DNA from: Terriglobus albidus
GTDB lineage: Bacteria; Acidobacteriota; Terriglobia; Terriglobales; Acidobacteriaceae
DNA length: 64,000 nt
NCBI RefSeq assembly: GCF_025685425.1
Contig: NZ_JAGTAS010000056.1
Coordinates: 1-64,000, forward strand
Direction: 5' to 3'
Shown here: piece after piece, positions 37,451 to 45,781 of the stretch
Position numbering within the stretch: position 1 is the first letter of the stretch
Layout of the letters: each line of letters opens with the position of its first letter
Program-made: the position numbers and the translations under genes
Notes under the pieces: model-generated
What the model was told of the DNA's origin: nothing
The model's database searches: none
What the model saw: only the letters and a program-made list of their open reading frames with translations

Positions 37451-37783
37451 CTAGTTGTTTGCTTCAAAGTTGATTTCTACGGTGACCGTCTCGGTCGCGT
37501 CGCCGGGAGCAAACTTCCAACGCTTCACAGCATCAACGGCAGCGGAAACCAGCATCTTGTTCGGGCTATCGGACTCAGCCTTCAGAACGTTGCCACCTGC
37601 ATCGACGGTTGCCGCAACGCGGATCACGCCGCCAATGTGCATCTGCTTGGCGAGAGCAGGATAGGTGGGAGGGGTCTTCGATACAGCCTTGCGCGACTGC
37701 GCATGAAGAGAGTTGGTGGTCAGAAAGAAAAGGCCGGCGGCGAAAAGCACCAGAGAAGACTTAGGTGACAAGGCGTACTTCAT
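37451..37783 (-). CDS. Secreted TonB C-terminal-domain protein
   Basis: From ATG 37783, with AAGGAG just upstream, the protein is 110 residues. It has a signal peptide (LVLFAAGLFFLTTNSLHAQ) and one TonB C-terminal-like domain (PTYPALAKQMHIGGVIRVAA, KRWKFAPG, ending TVEINFEANN). It lacks the proline-rich spacer and the stable N-terminal anchor of true TonB, so it cannot be the usual energy transducer alone. Small free TonB_C domains of this kind are common in Acidobacteriota, and their role is not established. It is transcribed in the same direction as the chemoreceptor and 84 bp upstream of it. Confidence 0.8.
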   Translation of the reverse strand: MKYALSPKSSLVLFAAGLFFLTTNSLHAQSRKAVSKTPPTYPALAKQMHIGGVIRVAATVDAGGNVLKAESDSPNKMLVSAAVDAVKRWKFAPGDATETVTVEINFEANN

Positions 37784-38144
37784 GAGAGGGCTCCTTAGGA
37801 AAGTCATTCACTCCCACTTATCGGCACCTTGGTCATCGCCATTAGAGAAACGGCGGTATTACGACATATTTTTTTAATGTGCTAAACCGGGACTGCTGCG
37901 TCTCACGAAACTTCAAGAGCTGCCGAGCCATTTATCTCGTAAATACTGCGATTTAGAGGGCTTTGCAGCGCCAGGAGAGGCGTGCGTAGATGAAGCTATA
38001 TGAAGCCGATACAACCGCTGCACTAGTTACCTTTAGCACTGTCCTATTTCGAGACATGGGTACGTTTGCAGATTCGAGAGCCCATATCTTGGGTACCCCA
38101 TTCACGCGGAGCGTGAGTAGAAAATTCGAGCGAAGCTCGAACGA

Positions 38145-38287
38145 GGTGGGAGCCGTGGGCTTCTAGCCCACGGTCTATTGGCTTAATAAAAAGTGGGCTT
38201 TTCATGATCCACAGAGAACAGTCCAGGGCTAAAACCCGGCATATTGTTCGGGCCTAAATCAGCGGACTGAAGCCCGCTGCTCCCACC
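38145..38287. repeat. 143-bp hairpin-rich interspersed repeat with terminal inverted repeats
   Basis: GGTGGGAGC at 38145-38153 and GCTCCCACC at 38279-38287 are exact inverse complements. Between them lie CCGTGGGC-TTCTA-GCCCACGG (38153-38173) and GGGCTAAAACCC and ACTGAAGCCCGC motifs like the palindromes at 161-210. Two more hairpins flank it on the left (CACGC-GGA-GCGTG at 38103-38115, TTCGAGC-GAA-GCTCGAA at 38125-38141). The gap 37784-38373 holds this element and no gene. Confidence 0.6.
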
Positions 38288-38373
38288 CGAAACGGTCGCG
38301 CATCGCGCGATATCCCACCCATCGCGATGAGATGGATGGGGCACCCAGTTCCGAGGTTAGTTTGGCGCTCGGC

Positions 38374-39561
38374 TTACTTCACGCTGAATGCCTTCACTCC
38401 AATGGCATTCGGCTGGGCGCCTGCCGGCAGCATGGTGAACAGCTCCGGCTGTCCATTGCGTCCTTTGGTGCGAATCACCGCGACATCCCCGGATTTCGCA
38501 TTCGCGGCGAGCAACAGGTGTTCATCCCTAGAGAAGGCGAGAGCATCGGGCGCTGTACCGGTACGTACGCTGTTGACTCGTTTTCCATCCTCGATGCTGT
38601 AGAGGCTCAGCATATCCGCGCCGAAATTTGAGACCCAGAAGCTCGTGTTATCGCGACCGATCACACCGTGAACGGGATGCGTGCCGATCGGAAACGTGTT
38701 GCTGACCTCATTAGTCCAGCCAGAGATTTCAGAGATCGTGTTCGAGTCGAAGTTCGAAACAAACAGCTCAAAGCCATCCGGCTTGAGCGTGATCTGCATC
38801 GGCGTCTCCCCCACGTCCAACATGGTCAAAAATGCATCCCGCTGCAGCGAGGGATCCTGCTTGCCGCGCCATTCGTTCGGGTCAGCAGCAAGCCATACTG
38901 CCATCACCTGGCGATTCGAAGAGCAAGTCACAAAAACCTTAGTCGAGTCGCCAATAATGGCGGCATCCGTCGCTCCGGGGCAGTTGCCCCAGGTGCTGCG
39001 AAGCTTTAACGGAGGAGCGTTCTGTTCTGTGGATACGGCATAGACCGAGACCGATCCTGAAGCCCGGTTGGTGACCACAACCGCGCGATTGTCCGGTGCT
39101 ACCACAACGACACCCGGCTTCTCCCCGGCGCCCACAGCCGCGATCTGCCGGCGCGTATCCAGATCGATGACCGAGACCGAGTTCGAACCGGAATTAGCCG
39201 TATAGGCACGCTTTCCATCGGGAGAGACTGCAATGGAGTAGGGACCGCGCTGTACGCCGATGGTGGCCTCAATGCGATTCAGCTCCGTATTGATCACCGT
39301 GACGGTGCCCGAACCTGCATTGGCGACGTACACCTCATTCCGTAGCGGGTTCACAGCGATGCCTGAGGGTGACTGGCCTACCTGCAGCACCTTGTCCTGA
39401 CGCAGGTACACCAGGTCCAGCACGGTGACGGTGTTGGCCGCGCCGTTGGTGACATACGCAAATTCGCGATAGTTTGCCGGGTACTCCGGAAAGGCGCCGC
39501 GCTTGCAACCGGCGAGGAGTACCAGCATGGCAGGAAGGGTAGCCCGTAACAGCGATTTCAC
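38374..39561 (-). CDS. YVTN-type beta-propeller lipoprotein
   Basis: Read from GTG 39561 the protein is 395 residues. It begins with a lipoprotein signal (MKSLLRATLPAMLVLLAGC) whose cysteine would be lipidated. The mature part is a series of beta-propeller blades with the YVTN/YVAN signature (FAYVTNGAANTVTVLDL, VYVANAGSGTVTVINT, AYTANSGSNSVSVIDL, WVSNFGADMLSLYS). Related proteins (YncE, surface-layer YVTN proteins) bind DNA or surface partners, and enzymatic roles are rare. The frame continues upstream to 40320, but that part is antisense to proline dehydrogenase. An ATG at 39627 is a possible alternative and would overlap the divergent gene. Confidence 0.83.
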   Translation of the reverse strand: MKSLLRATLPAMLVLLAGCKRGAFPEYPANYREFAYVTNGAANTVTVLDLVYLRQDKVLQVGQSPSGIAVNPLRNEVYVANAGSGTVTVINTELNRIEATIGVQRGPYSIAVSPDGKRAYTANSGSNSVSVIDLDTRRQIAAVGAGEKPGVVVVAPDNRAVVVTNRASGSVSVYAVSTEQNAPPLKLRSTWGNCPGATDAAIIGDSTKVFVTCSSNRQVMAVWLAADPNEWRGKQDPSLQRDAFLTMLDVGETPMQITLKPDGFELFVSNFDSNTISEISGWTNEVSNTFPIGTHPVHGVIGRDNTSFWVSNFGADMLSLYSIEDGKRVNSVRTGTAPDALAFSRDEHLLLAANAKSGDVAVIRTKGRNGQPELFTMLPAGAQPNAIGVKAFSVK

Positions 39562-39609
39562 ACGCACAGATGCGAGTGTATCAATCCCGCGCCCTTGCAA
39601 AGCAATGCC

Positions 39610-40563
39610 ATGAAGGCTACATTGCATAGGAGCCAGAGGGAAAACGAGACCTTGCTTCGCAGTTTCTTCATCGCACTCTCCCAAAACAGACAGATGCGCG
39701 CGTTTTCTGAGCGCTCCCCCATCGGCCGCCGGATGTCCAGCCGCTTCGTCGCCGGTATGACTCTGGATGAGGCGCTGAAAGCCTGCAAAGAGCTCAACCG
39801 CCAGGGCATGGCCGTGACACTCGATGCTTTGGGAGAGAGCGTCCTCTCCGAGGAACACGCCCGTCGCACCGGCAGGCTCTACGCGCAGATGATTGAGGCG
39901 ATCACCCAGCGGAACCTGAAGGCGAATGTCAGCCTGAAGCTGACGCAGATGGGCATGGATCTCGATCCGCTGCTGGCCGAACAGGTAGTCGGCGAACTGG
40001 TAGACCAGGCCGCCCGTGTCGGAAACTTCGTGCGCCTTGATATGGAAGGCTCCGCCTATACGGAAGCGACGGTGGCTATGACCGAGCGTCTCTTCCGCAG
40101 GTACGGTGCTGCCGGAACCGTGTTGCAGGCCTATCTCTACCGCACCGAGCAGGATGTCGAACGGCTGTTGGGGCAGGGAATCCGCATCCGGCTCTGCAAG
40201 GGCGCTTACAAGGAACCGGCGTCGCTCGCCTTCCCGGAGAAGGCCGATGTCGATGCAAACTACCTCAAGCTCGCGAAACGATGCATGACCAGTGGAGTCT
40301 TCTGCGGGATAGCAACGCATGATGAGCGCATCATCGAAGAGCTGAAGCGATTCGCCGCTGAAGCGAAGCTGCCGAAGACAGCCTTCGAGTTCCAGATGCT
40401 CTATGGAGTGCGGCGCGATTTGCAGCGTGAACTGGTCGAAGAGGGCTGGGGTGTGCGCGTCTATCTGCCCTTCGGCCCGGAGTGGTACCCCTACTTTATG
40501 CGTCGTCTTGCCGAGCGTCCGGCGAACGTGCTCTTCCTGGCGAAGAACTTCTTCCGGAACTAA
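39610..40563 (+). CDS. Monofunctional proline dehydrogenase
   Basis: The 317-residue protein is a PutA-type PRODH barrel without the P5C-dehydrogenase domain, as in Deinococcus/Thermus-type enzymes. It oxidises proline to pyrroline-5-carboxylate using FAD and passes electrons to quinone. Motifs seen are FVRLDMEGSAYTEATVAM, AGTVLQAYLYRTEQDV, IRLCKGAYKEP (substrate/FAD site), ATHDERIIEE and FEFQMLYGVRRDLQ. The closing VYLPFGPEWYPYFMRRLAER supplies the paired arginines that bind the substrate carboxylate. ATG 39610 is preferred over the TTG at 39595. It is divergent from the propeller lipoprotein with only 48 bp between starts. Confidence 0.92.
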   Translation: MKATLHRSQRENETLLRSFFIALSQNRQMRAFSERSPIGRRMSSRFVAGMTLDEALKACKELNRQGMAVTLDALGESVLSEEHARRTGRLYAQMIEAITQRNLKANVSLKLTQMGMDLDPLLAEQVVGELVDQAARVGNFVRLDMEGSAYTEATVAMTERLFRRYGAAGTVLQAYLYRTEQDVERLLGQGIRIRLCKGAYKEPASLAFPEKADVDANYLKLAKRCMTSGVFCGIATHDERIIEELKRFAAEAKLPKTAFEFQMLYGVRRDLQRELVEEGWGVRVYLPFGPEWYPYFMRRLAERPANVLFLAKNFFRN

Positions 40564-40592
40564 AGAAGCCCACGCCGTAGCGTAGGCTTCTT
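40563..40592. terminator. Terminator between proline dehydrogenase and the TlpA-like gene
   Basis: AAGAAGCC (40563-40570) pairs with GGCTTCTT (40585-40592). The inner bases ACGC/GCGT extend the stem around a CGTA loop. The A- and T-rich ends suit transcripts from both sides. Confidence 0.75.
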
Positions 40593-40607
40593 GGGGAAGA
40601 TGAAAGC

Positions 40608-41843
40608 TTAGTTGCTCGCCTTCAGCGTCTGCGACTTTTCGGCGAGCAGCTTCTCGACGAGTTCGGTGGTCTCCTTGACCAGCTCCTCATGAGCCTTGCC
40701 GGTCGCAGGACCGGAGAAGCCGGCATGGATCTCCCGCACTTTGCCTTCGCGATCGACGAAGAAGCTTGTCGGCCAGCAGTTCAGATTCTCAGCGCCGGTG
40801 ATCTTCTCATTCAACTGGTCAGTGGTTCCGGCCAGCAGCACGGGATAGGTCACGTTGTAGCGCTTGATAAAGGCCTTCACGCGGACCGGATTCTTGAGCT
40901 GGTCTTCATCCTGCTCAAAGGTCAGACTTACGACCTCCAGCCCTTTGCTATGGAACTTCTTATAGAGCGACTCAAGCAGCGGAGCCTCATCGTGGCAGTT
41001 CGGGCACCACGATCCGCCAATCGCTACGAGGACGACCTTGTCCTTGAACTCCGGGTCCTTGCTGGAGACAGTCTTGCCGTTCAGGTCAGGGAAGCTGAAA
41101 GACAGCGGCTGTGCCGGATCCTTCCAGCGGGTCTGTTCTGTGGTGGCCGTAGGAGGAGCCAGGTTCTCCTTGCGCGCGTCGGCTGGACGGCGAGCCGTCC
41201 ACTGCTGGTCGTCCTTGAGAGCATTGGTGACCACCAGGGTGCCGTCATCCTGCGGCTTCAGGGTATAAAGAGCGGGTCCGGCAGCCGTGAAATGCGACAG
41301 GACATACTGCTTTGCGTCGGCGTCGTAGTTGCCGTACAGGCCGCCCGTGTCACCGTCGATACGCAGAATGGCGCCCTTCACTACGGTGGGTGTCTGCTCG
41401 ATCTTCATGTTCCAGGCCGACTCACCTTTGCTGGACGTGCCGACGGCAATCTCCCAATCGCCGTGGATATCCGGCCCCTTGGCCGCGGCGGGCTTGGTCA
41501 CGGAGCCACGGTGCAGCGCCAGCGGATACTTCGTTGTCACCGTGCCGAAGGTGCCAGTCAGATCGTCTCCCTTGACGGTTGCGTCGACCTTGCGAGCGAA
41601 GTAGTCAAAGCTCAGCACCAGGTTTCCATTCGTAGCCGAGCCGCTGGTAGCCTCCCAGCGCTCCGGGCCGCTTAGAAAAGCGCCCTTCACTCCATTGGCT
41701 TCCTGCTTGAGCTCCAGCTTGACAGGGACCTTCTGCCCATGGATCTCGGAGTAGCCCTCCCACGTACCGGTCAGGGCCGATTGGCCAAGTGCCGGCAGGG
41801 AGAAGGCGAGAGCAGAGGCGAGTGTGACAAGACGTGCATTCAT
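40608..41843 (-). CDS. Secreted TlpA-like thioredoxin-fold protein with an N-terminal beta domain
   Basis: From ATG 41843 (AGGA 7 bases upstream) the protein is 411 residues with a signal peptide ending in ALGQS. Residues about 22-230 form a beta-rich domain with two similar halves (TGTWEGYSEIHGQKVPVKLE, HGDWEIAVGTSSKGESAWNM). The C-terminal 170 residues are a TlpA/AhpC-type thioredoxin fold whose active site is GGSWCPNCHDE, followed by the cis-proline segment NCWPTSFFVDREGK. A periplasmic thiol-disulfide role is likely. Many Acidobacteriota have this fused form. It is convergent with proline dehydrogenase. Confidence 0.87.
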   Translation of the reverse strand: MNARLVTLASALAFSLPALGQSALTGTWEGYSEIHGQKVPVKLELKQEANGVKGAFLSGPERWEATSGSATNGNLVLSFDYFARKVDATVKGDDLTGTFGTVTTKYPLALHRGSVTKPAAAKGPDIHGDWEIAVGTSSKGESAWNMKIEQTPTVVKGAILRIDGDTGGLYGNYDADAKQYVLSHFTAAGPALYTLKPQDDGTLVVTNALKDDQQWTARRPADARKENLAPPTATTEQTRWKDPAQPLSFSFPDLNGKTVSSKDPEFKDKVVLVAIGGSWCPNCHDEAPLLESLYKKFHSKGLEVVSLTFEQDEDQLKNPVRVKAFIKRYNVTYPVLLAGTTDQLNEKITGAENLNCWPTSFFVDREGKVREIHAGFSGPATGKAHEELVKETTELVEKLLAEKSQTLKASN

Positions 41844-42091
41844 GGTCATTTCCTTGCTGGTGAACGGTTCAGGTGGTTTTCTCCGGGGCAAAATAAGAAC
41901 GCCCACGACTTCGGGGAAGGTCGCAGGCTCGCGGGAGAATTGGATGTTTTTGGATTAGGAGGGAATCAAGCTGGGATCGCTTGACTCTACCGTCCGAAAC
42001 GCAATTCCACGGCGGCCTGCTGCGGACAGCAGCAGCGGCAACAACAAGCGTGGATGGCGTAATGTGACATCTTCTGTACGATAATCGCTTG

Positions 42092-42125
42092 CGTCCTGGC
42101 GGGTCAAGTTCGGCCAGCCAGGACG
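42092..42125 (-). terminator. Hairpin after the DUF3106 gene
   Basis: CGTCCTGGC (42092-42100) pairs with GCCAGGACG (42117-42125). There is no T-run, so it may be an mRNA-stabilising end and not a classic terminator. The rest of the 41844-42154 gap shows no gene. Confidence 0.45.
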
Positions 42126-42154
42126 TTGGCTTCGAATATTAGATGCAGCAACCT

Positions 42155-42733
42155 CTACGGTTGTTGCGGGAGCATCGGCTCAACCTGCATCAGGTTGTTG
42201 AGCGTAGAGCGCTCCTGCGGCGTGAAGTCACGGTAAGCAGCGGAGTTAAGGGCGTTCTGCCGCTGCTCCGGGGGGACCCGGCGGAGATCGCGGAAAGCTC
42301 GCGCCACCATCCGGCGGCGTTCCGTCGGCAGTGCACCAAGCTGGCTCAATGCGCCACGGACCTGCTGCCGCTGCTGCGGCTCCAGTTTCTCCATCGCCTC
42401 TGCCCGGTTGATGACACGCTGCCGCTGCTGCGGGGGCATGGCGTTCAACTGGCCCAGCCGGCCCATCACCCGTGCCTGGGTCTCCGGCGGAAGTTGCTGG
42501 AAACCGGGCTCGCTGCGTAGAGCATTCTGCTGCTGTTGCGGGGTCAGGTTGCGGTGCTTGTCCATCCACTGGGCAAGATGTTCGCCACGGCCGCCGCCTC
42601 CGGCGGGTGGGGGTGGCATCTGGCGTTGTGGCGGCGGTGAACCCGGCCGACGCTGCTGAGCCAATACCGGCATGACCATAGCGGCCATCAGGGCTACCTG
42701 TGTCACTCTCCGCATTGTGGCTAAGCAGTTCAT
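42155..42733 (-). CDS. Secreted DUF3106 protein
   Basis: From ATG 42733 (AGG 7 bases upstream) the protein is 192 residues with a signal peptide (VALMAAMVMPVLAQQ) and a Pro/Gly-rich linker. A helical Arg/Gln-rich domain made of short repeats follows (LTPQQQQNALRSEPGFQQLPP, LEPQQRQQVRGALSQL, VPPEQRQNALNS). This is the DUF3106 layout. These proteins commonly follow an ECF sigma and anti-sigma pair, and their role is unknown, possibly envelope-stress sensing in the way of CpxP/Spy. Starting upstream of 42733 adds a non-secretory stretch without family similarity. Confidence 0.82.
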   Translation of the reverse strand: MNCLATMRRVTQVALMAAMVMPVLAQQRRPGSPPPQRQMPPPPAGGGGRGEHLAQWMDKHRNLTPQQQQNALRSEPGFQQLPPETQARVMGRLGQLNAMPPQQRQRVINRAEAMEKLEPQQRQQVRGALSQLGALPTERRRMVARAFRDLRRVPPEQRQNALNSAAYRDFTPQERSTLNNLMQVEPMLPQQP

Positions 42734-42915
42734 TTCCGTACCTGTACTACGCGTCAAAGATAGCAACTTTCGCGGCAAAAGCCAGCGTGAAATATCAACG
42801 CCAGTGTTACCTTTCCGCTCCCAGCCGCACGCCTGGGATTTCCTTCGTATAGAAAGCCAAGAATCCCCTTCTATTAAAGGACCCAAAGCTCGAGAAAAGG
42901 ATGTGGTACGGGCTC

Positions 42916-43404
42916 CTAGGTCTGAGGAGTCCCGTCTTCGTCCTGAACAGCGTCGTCCAGAAGATCCATCTCCTGGATCGCCTGGTCGTTGCGATCCAGA
43001 ATTTGAAGATCGTCAACCACAGCGGCTCGCGCCGGCGGCGTGGACTTCAACTGTGTAAGAACCCCTGCGCCGCCCAGCATCAGAACCAGCGCCATGGCTC
43101 CGGCCATCATCGGCCGGAACTGGGCTCCGGTGTTATAGAGCAGGCGGGCGCGCATACGCTCCAGGAATCCTGCGGGAGCAGCCTTCTGCTCGGCGCGGAT
43201 GCGGGCGTTCACGCGGGTATCAAACCACGGAGAAGGCTCAGGCGCCGTCCAGGCGTCCATTGCCGCAAATGTCGCACGCAGTTCCTTCAGCTCGACACTG
43301 CACGGTTCACAACCGGACAGGTGAGCCTGGGCCGCACGCGAGGGAGCCTTTGCCGGGTTGAGTACCAGGTCTTCTAGCTCGTTTTGGAATTCATGGCAGT
43401 TCAT
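42916..43404 (-). CDS. Anti-sigma factor with a zinc-binding ZAS motif
   Basis: The 162-residue protein has a cytoplasmic N-terminal zinc-finger (MNCHEFQNELEDLVL, then HLSGCEPC, the HxxxCxxC of ZAS anti-sigma domains). One membrane helix follows (about residues 98-118, MMAGAMALVLMLGGAGVL), then a short acidic periplasmic tail. It would hold the upstream ECF sigma factor inactive at the membrane until a signal releases it. It lies 27 bp after the sigma gene and 182 bp before the DUF3106 gene, so all three are probably one operon. Confidence 0.85.
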   Translation of the reverse strand: MNCHEFQNELEDLVLNPAKAPSRAAQAHLSGCEPCSVELKELRATFAAMDAWTAPEPSPWFDTRVNARIRAEQKAAPAGFLERMRARLLYNTGAQFRPMMAGAMALVLMLGGAGVLTQLKSTPPARAAVVDDLQILDRNDQAIQEMDLLDDAVQDEDGTPQT

Positions 43405-43431
43405 GACAGTTCATCCTGGCGCCGACGCGCC

Positions 43432-44160
43432 TTATACAAAATCCTTCAGTTTCACCCGCAACGTCTGGTAGGCGCGGAATAACAGCGATTTAGTAGCGGA
43501 CTCAGATAGTTTAAGGACTTCTCCTATCTGTTTGTAGTCCATTCCCTGATACTTGTGCATCAAAACGGCGTTCTTTTGCCGTTCCGGAAGAGCCAGCACA
43601 TGTTGCCGGATGGCCTGCATACGCTCGTCCCGTAAAAGGTCGGCCTCAATATTCGGCGTATTGTCGGCCACATCAGGCATGGTTCCGGTCTCATGGTCTG
43701 GCTCATCCAGGTGCACCGTCGGGGCAGAGCGCTCGTGCTTGGTGTCACGCGCATAGTTCACGCCGAGGTTCGTGGCGATGCGGTATAACCACGTCGAAAA
43801 ACGGGCTTCGGCGCGATAGGTCTCACGCGACCGGAAGACCCGGAGGAAGACCTCCTGCGCCAACTCTTCGGCAACGGCCTGGTTGTGCACCATGCGATAC
43901 ATAAAGCTCACAATTGGCTTGCGGTACTTCGCCAGAAGAATGTCGAAGGCGGCAAAGTTGCCGGCCTTCAGCGCCAGCATGGTCTGGACGTCGTCATTGG
44001 CCGCAAAGTCGGCCTGCATGCCTGTCACCGCCGGGTCGGGAAGGGTGACGGTCTGGAGGTCCGGATTGAGCGCCATCGTGCCCATGTCTTTCTGAACACG
44101 GTCCTCGGCAGGAGGTTGCGCGCCTTCCTCCGGGAATTTAGCTGATCGTGGCTCCGGCAT
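43432..44160 (-). CDS. ECF RNA polymerase sigma factor (RpoE-like)
   Basis: The 242-residue protein has an unusual 70-residue N-terminal extension, then sigma region 2 (FMYRMVHNQAVAEELAQEVF, FSTWLYRIATNLGVNYARD) and region 4 (LPERQKNAVLMHKYQGMDYKQ, then ALSESATKSLLFRAYQTL-type helix-turn-helix). ECF factors of this kind direct transcription of envelope-stress or signalling genes, usually including their own operon. The next gene is its membrane anti-sigma factor. The N-terminal extension has no recognised domain, and an internal start is possible. Confidence 0.9.
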   Translation of the reverse strand: MPEPRSAKFPEEGAQPPAEDRVQKDMGTMALNPDLQTVTLPDPAVTGMQADFAANDDVQTMLALKAGNFAAFDILLAKYRKPIVSFMYRMVHNQAVAEELAQEVFLRVFRSRETYRAEARFSTWLYRIATNLGVNYARDTKHERSAPTVHLDEPDHETGTMPDVADNTPNIEADLLRDERMQAIRQHVLALPERQKNAVLMHKYQGMDYKQIGEVLKLSESATKSLLFRAYQTLRVKLKDFV

Positions 44161-44289
44161 TCCGTTGGCCTATTCTACCGGTTGAGATGCGGGTTGCGGC
44201 CAGTGGCGTCATCAGGGCGTCAATGGTATCTTGGATAAGGTCGTCGAGGCGGCGTGTGTAGCGGTCCGCGGTCCGGCCCAACCTTTATA

Positions 44290-44364
44290 GGGCGCATAAC
44301 TCAGCGGTAGAGTGCCACCTTCACACGGTGGAAGTCGTAGGTTCGAATCCTGCTGTGCCCACCA
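44290..44364 (+). tRNA. tRNA-Val (anticodon CAC)
   Basis: GGGCGCA (44290-44296) pairs with TGTGCCC (44354-44360), with discriminator A and encoded CCA. The anticodon stem CCACC/GGTGG encloses TTCACAC, giving anticodon CAC at 44322-44324. The T arm is GGTTCGAATCC. Its 3' end is the probable attachment site of the integrase relic that follows. Confidence 0.95.
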
Positions 44365-44410
44365 TAAAATCAACAACTTACAGGCTGTGGCGAAATGGAT
44401 TTGATGCCAT

Positions 44411-44440
44411 TTGATGCCAAATTGCACCGGTTGGCATCAA
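44411..44440. repeat. Perfect 10-bp inverted repeat next to tRNA-Val
   Basis: TTGATGCCAA (44411-44420) and TTGGCATCAA (44431-44440) are exact inverse complements around a 10-base loop. TTGATGCCAT directly precedes it (44401-44410) as a near copy. It may be an integrase arm-type site or a terminator at the island edge. Confidence 0.5.
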
Positions 44441-44469
44441 GTGCGCCGGTTGTACCGGCTGCATCCTTC

Positions 44470-44715
44470 CTATGTCGCTGGCGGCTCGGTTGACTCTGCG
44501 GTGAGCATTTCGAAGACCGCGCCGACCATTTGTTGCACACTCTCCGGCAGCTCCTGCATGTACTCGTTTGCCGTCGTGTCGGCTCTTGAGTGCCACAGAT
44601 GCGACTGGACGTCCTTCATCGACCCCAGCTTTTGTGCACGCGTCGCAATCGTTCGGCGAAGCACCTGGAAGTTCAGCTTGGGAACTCGATCTTCCCAACC
44701 CGGCGCTGGCCACAA
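44470..44715 (-). pseudogene. C-terminal relic of a tyrosine recombinase (integrase)
   Basis: The remaining 81-codon frame holds LNFQVLRRTIATRAQKLG, the Arg-containing box II segment. It continues as QSHLWHSRADTTANEYMQ, which carries the second box with the His/Arg pair and the nucleophile tyrosine. The catalytic domain upstream is missing. The sequence before about 44695 joins abruptly to a relaxase fragment on the other strand. Full integrases are 300-400 residues. The position 106 bp downstream of tRNA-Val fits an element that integrated at the tRNA 3' end and then decayed. Confidence 0.75.
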
Positions 44716-45023
44716 TCGAAGACGTTGCGCGAAGCGGCGACATCACAGTCCGTATGGACAACCGCAGGGTTGTTACGTTCGACCCATTGGAGCTGCGGCA
44801 CTTTGATCACGGCTCCGCTGTCACGTCGCACAGCTCGCAAGGTTTGACTGCGGAACGTGTTCTGGTCAACGCAGACACCGAACTGCATCCTGAACTCCTC
44901 AATGCACGATTTGCCTATGTAGCAGTGTCTCGGGCGTCTCGCGAAGTCAACGTGTATACCAACCGTGCTTCCTCCCTTGGAGAAAAGCTTGGTCACGACA
45001 CTCCGAAAAGCTCAGCATTGGAG
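44703..45023 (+). pseudogene. C-terminal fragment of a MobF/TraA-type relaxase-helicase
   Basis: The frame reads ALATIEDVARSGDITVRMDN, then HGSAVTSHSSQGLTAERVLV and RFAYVAVSRASREVNVYT. These are the last helicase motifs (the SHSSQG and VAVSRA segments) of UvrD/RecD-like relaxase helicases found on conjugative plasmids and elements. More than 600 upstream residues are missing, and the fragment runs on into an unrelated frame, so it is a relic. It shows that the integrated element was once conjugative. Confidence 0.7.
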
Positions 45024-45179
45024 CTTTCCGCTAACGCATTGGGACATACGCCGAACACTGAGCAGGGCGCGAAGATTCCAGTCGTTATCCGAACGTCTTT
45101 CAGCTTCCCGTACGCAAGCAGCGATGCCTTGGGAGCCAGCGCATTTGCAAATGGCAGCATCTCAGGGGTCGCTCGCTGC

Positions 45180-45511
45180 CTGACTTGGCGGGGACAAGCG
45201 CTTTTCAAAACGATATATGAGTTCGCTCTTTATCCCATGATTCTCTGCGAAAGCAAACCTCAAACGATCATTGAATTGGGATCTGGCACCGGAGGGAAGG
45301 ACGCCTTCCCGACATCGAAGTCCTCTCCCATCTCAGCAAGTACACTCTTCCTGGGGACTACTTGATTGTTGAGGACAGTCTGACAAAGGCGGGCGAACTC
45401 GCCGTCATCGACCGAGTGTGGAGGGGAAAACTTGGCGTGGACACGAGATACACGGATTTTTTCGGAAGGAATGCCACCTCCTGCGTCGATTCAATTTTTA
45501 TAACAATTTAG
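45180..45511 (+). pseudogene. Internally deleted cephalosporin-hydroxylase-like methyltransferase gene
   Basis: The first part reads FKTIYEFALYPMILCESKPQ then TIIELGSGTGG, the beginning of the CmcI/cephalosporin hydroxylase family with its SAM-binding glycine loop. About 15 codons later, in another frame, the end of the same family is seen as DIEVLSHLSKYTLPGDYLIV followed by ED and, at the end, CVDSIFITI and a stop. Roughly 100 residues between them are absent. The gene is therefore broken by a deletion plus frameshift near 45290-45315. The fusion to the relaxase frame upstream is accidental. Confidence 0.6.
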
Positions 45512-45781
45512 CTCAATGAACTGACATTGCAGGAGTGTGCTCCAGATCGTGTTGTCACTCTTCTTACTGACAACGGTAGCCTTTTCCCCGAAGATGAGAG
45601 AACCGAGATAAAAATTGACCGCGAGGAGATGGCGTATCTTGGCGATCATGCCATAGTCAGGTCGCCCGTTTCGCGCGGCTGTAGTGTTCGGTCATGCCGG
45701 AGCATGGTGCATCGCCACCAGTGAATATCATTGCGTTAGCTGCGATACCTACTGTCAGATCGAACATGACGAATTGATGAA
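45512..45781. other. Stretch with only a short unassigned open frame
   Basis: On the plus strand a frame from about 45527 reads DRVVTLLTDNGSLFPEDER and EEMAYLGDHAIV before turning into low-quality sequence and stopping at 45724. It has the composition of real protein, but I recognise no family and it may be another truncated relic. Confidence 0.3.

Noticed and set aside
38374-40320. A 648-codon minus-strand gene
   Set aside because: Its first 253 codons are antisense to proline dehydrogenase. The real lipoprotein starts at GTG 39561 with a lipobox.
44212-44427. Minus-strand frame reading WWAQQDSNLRLPPCEGGTLP
   Set aside because: It is the well-known false protein antisense to tRNA-Val.
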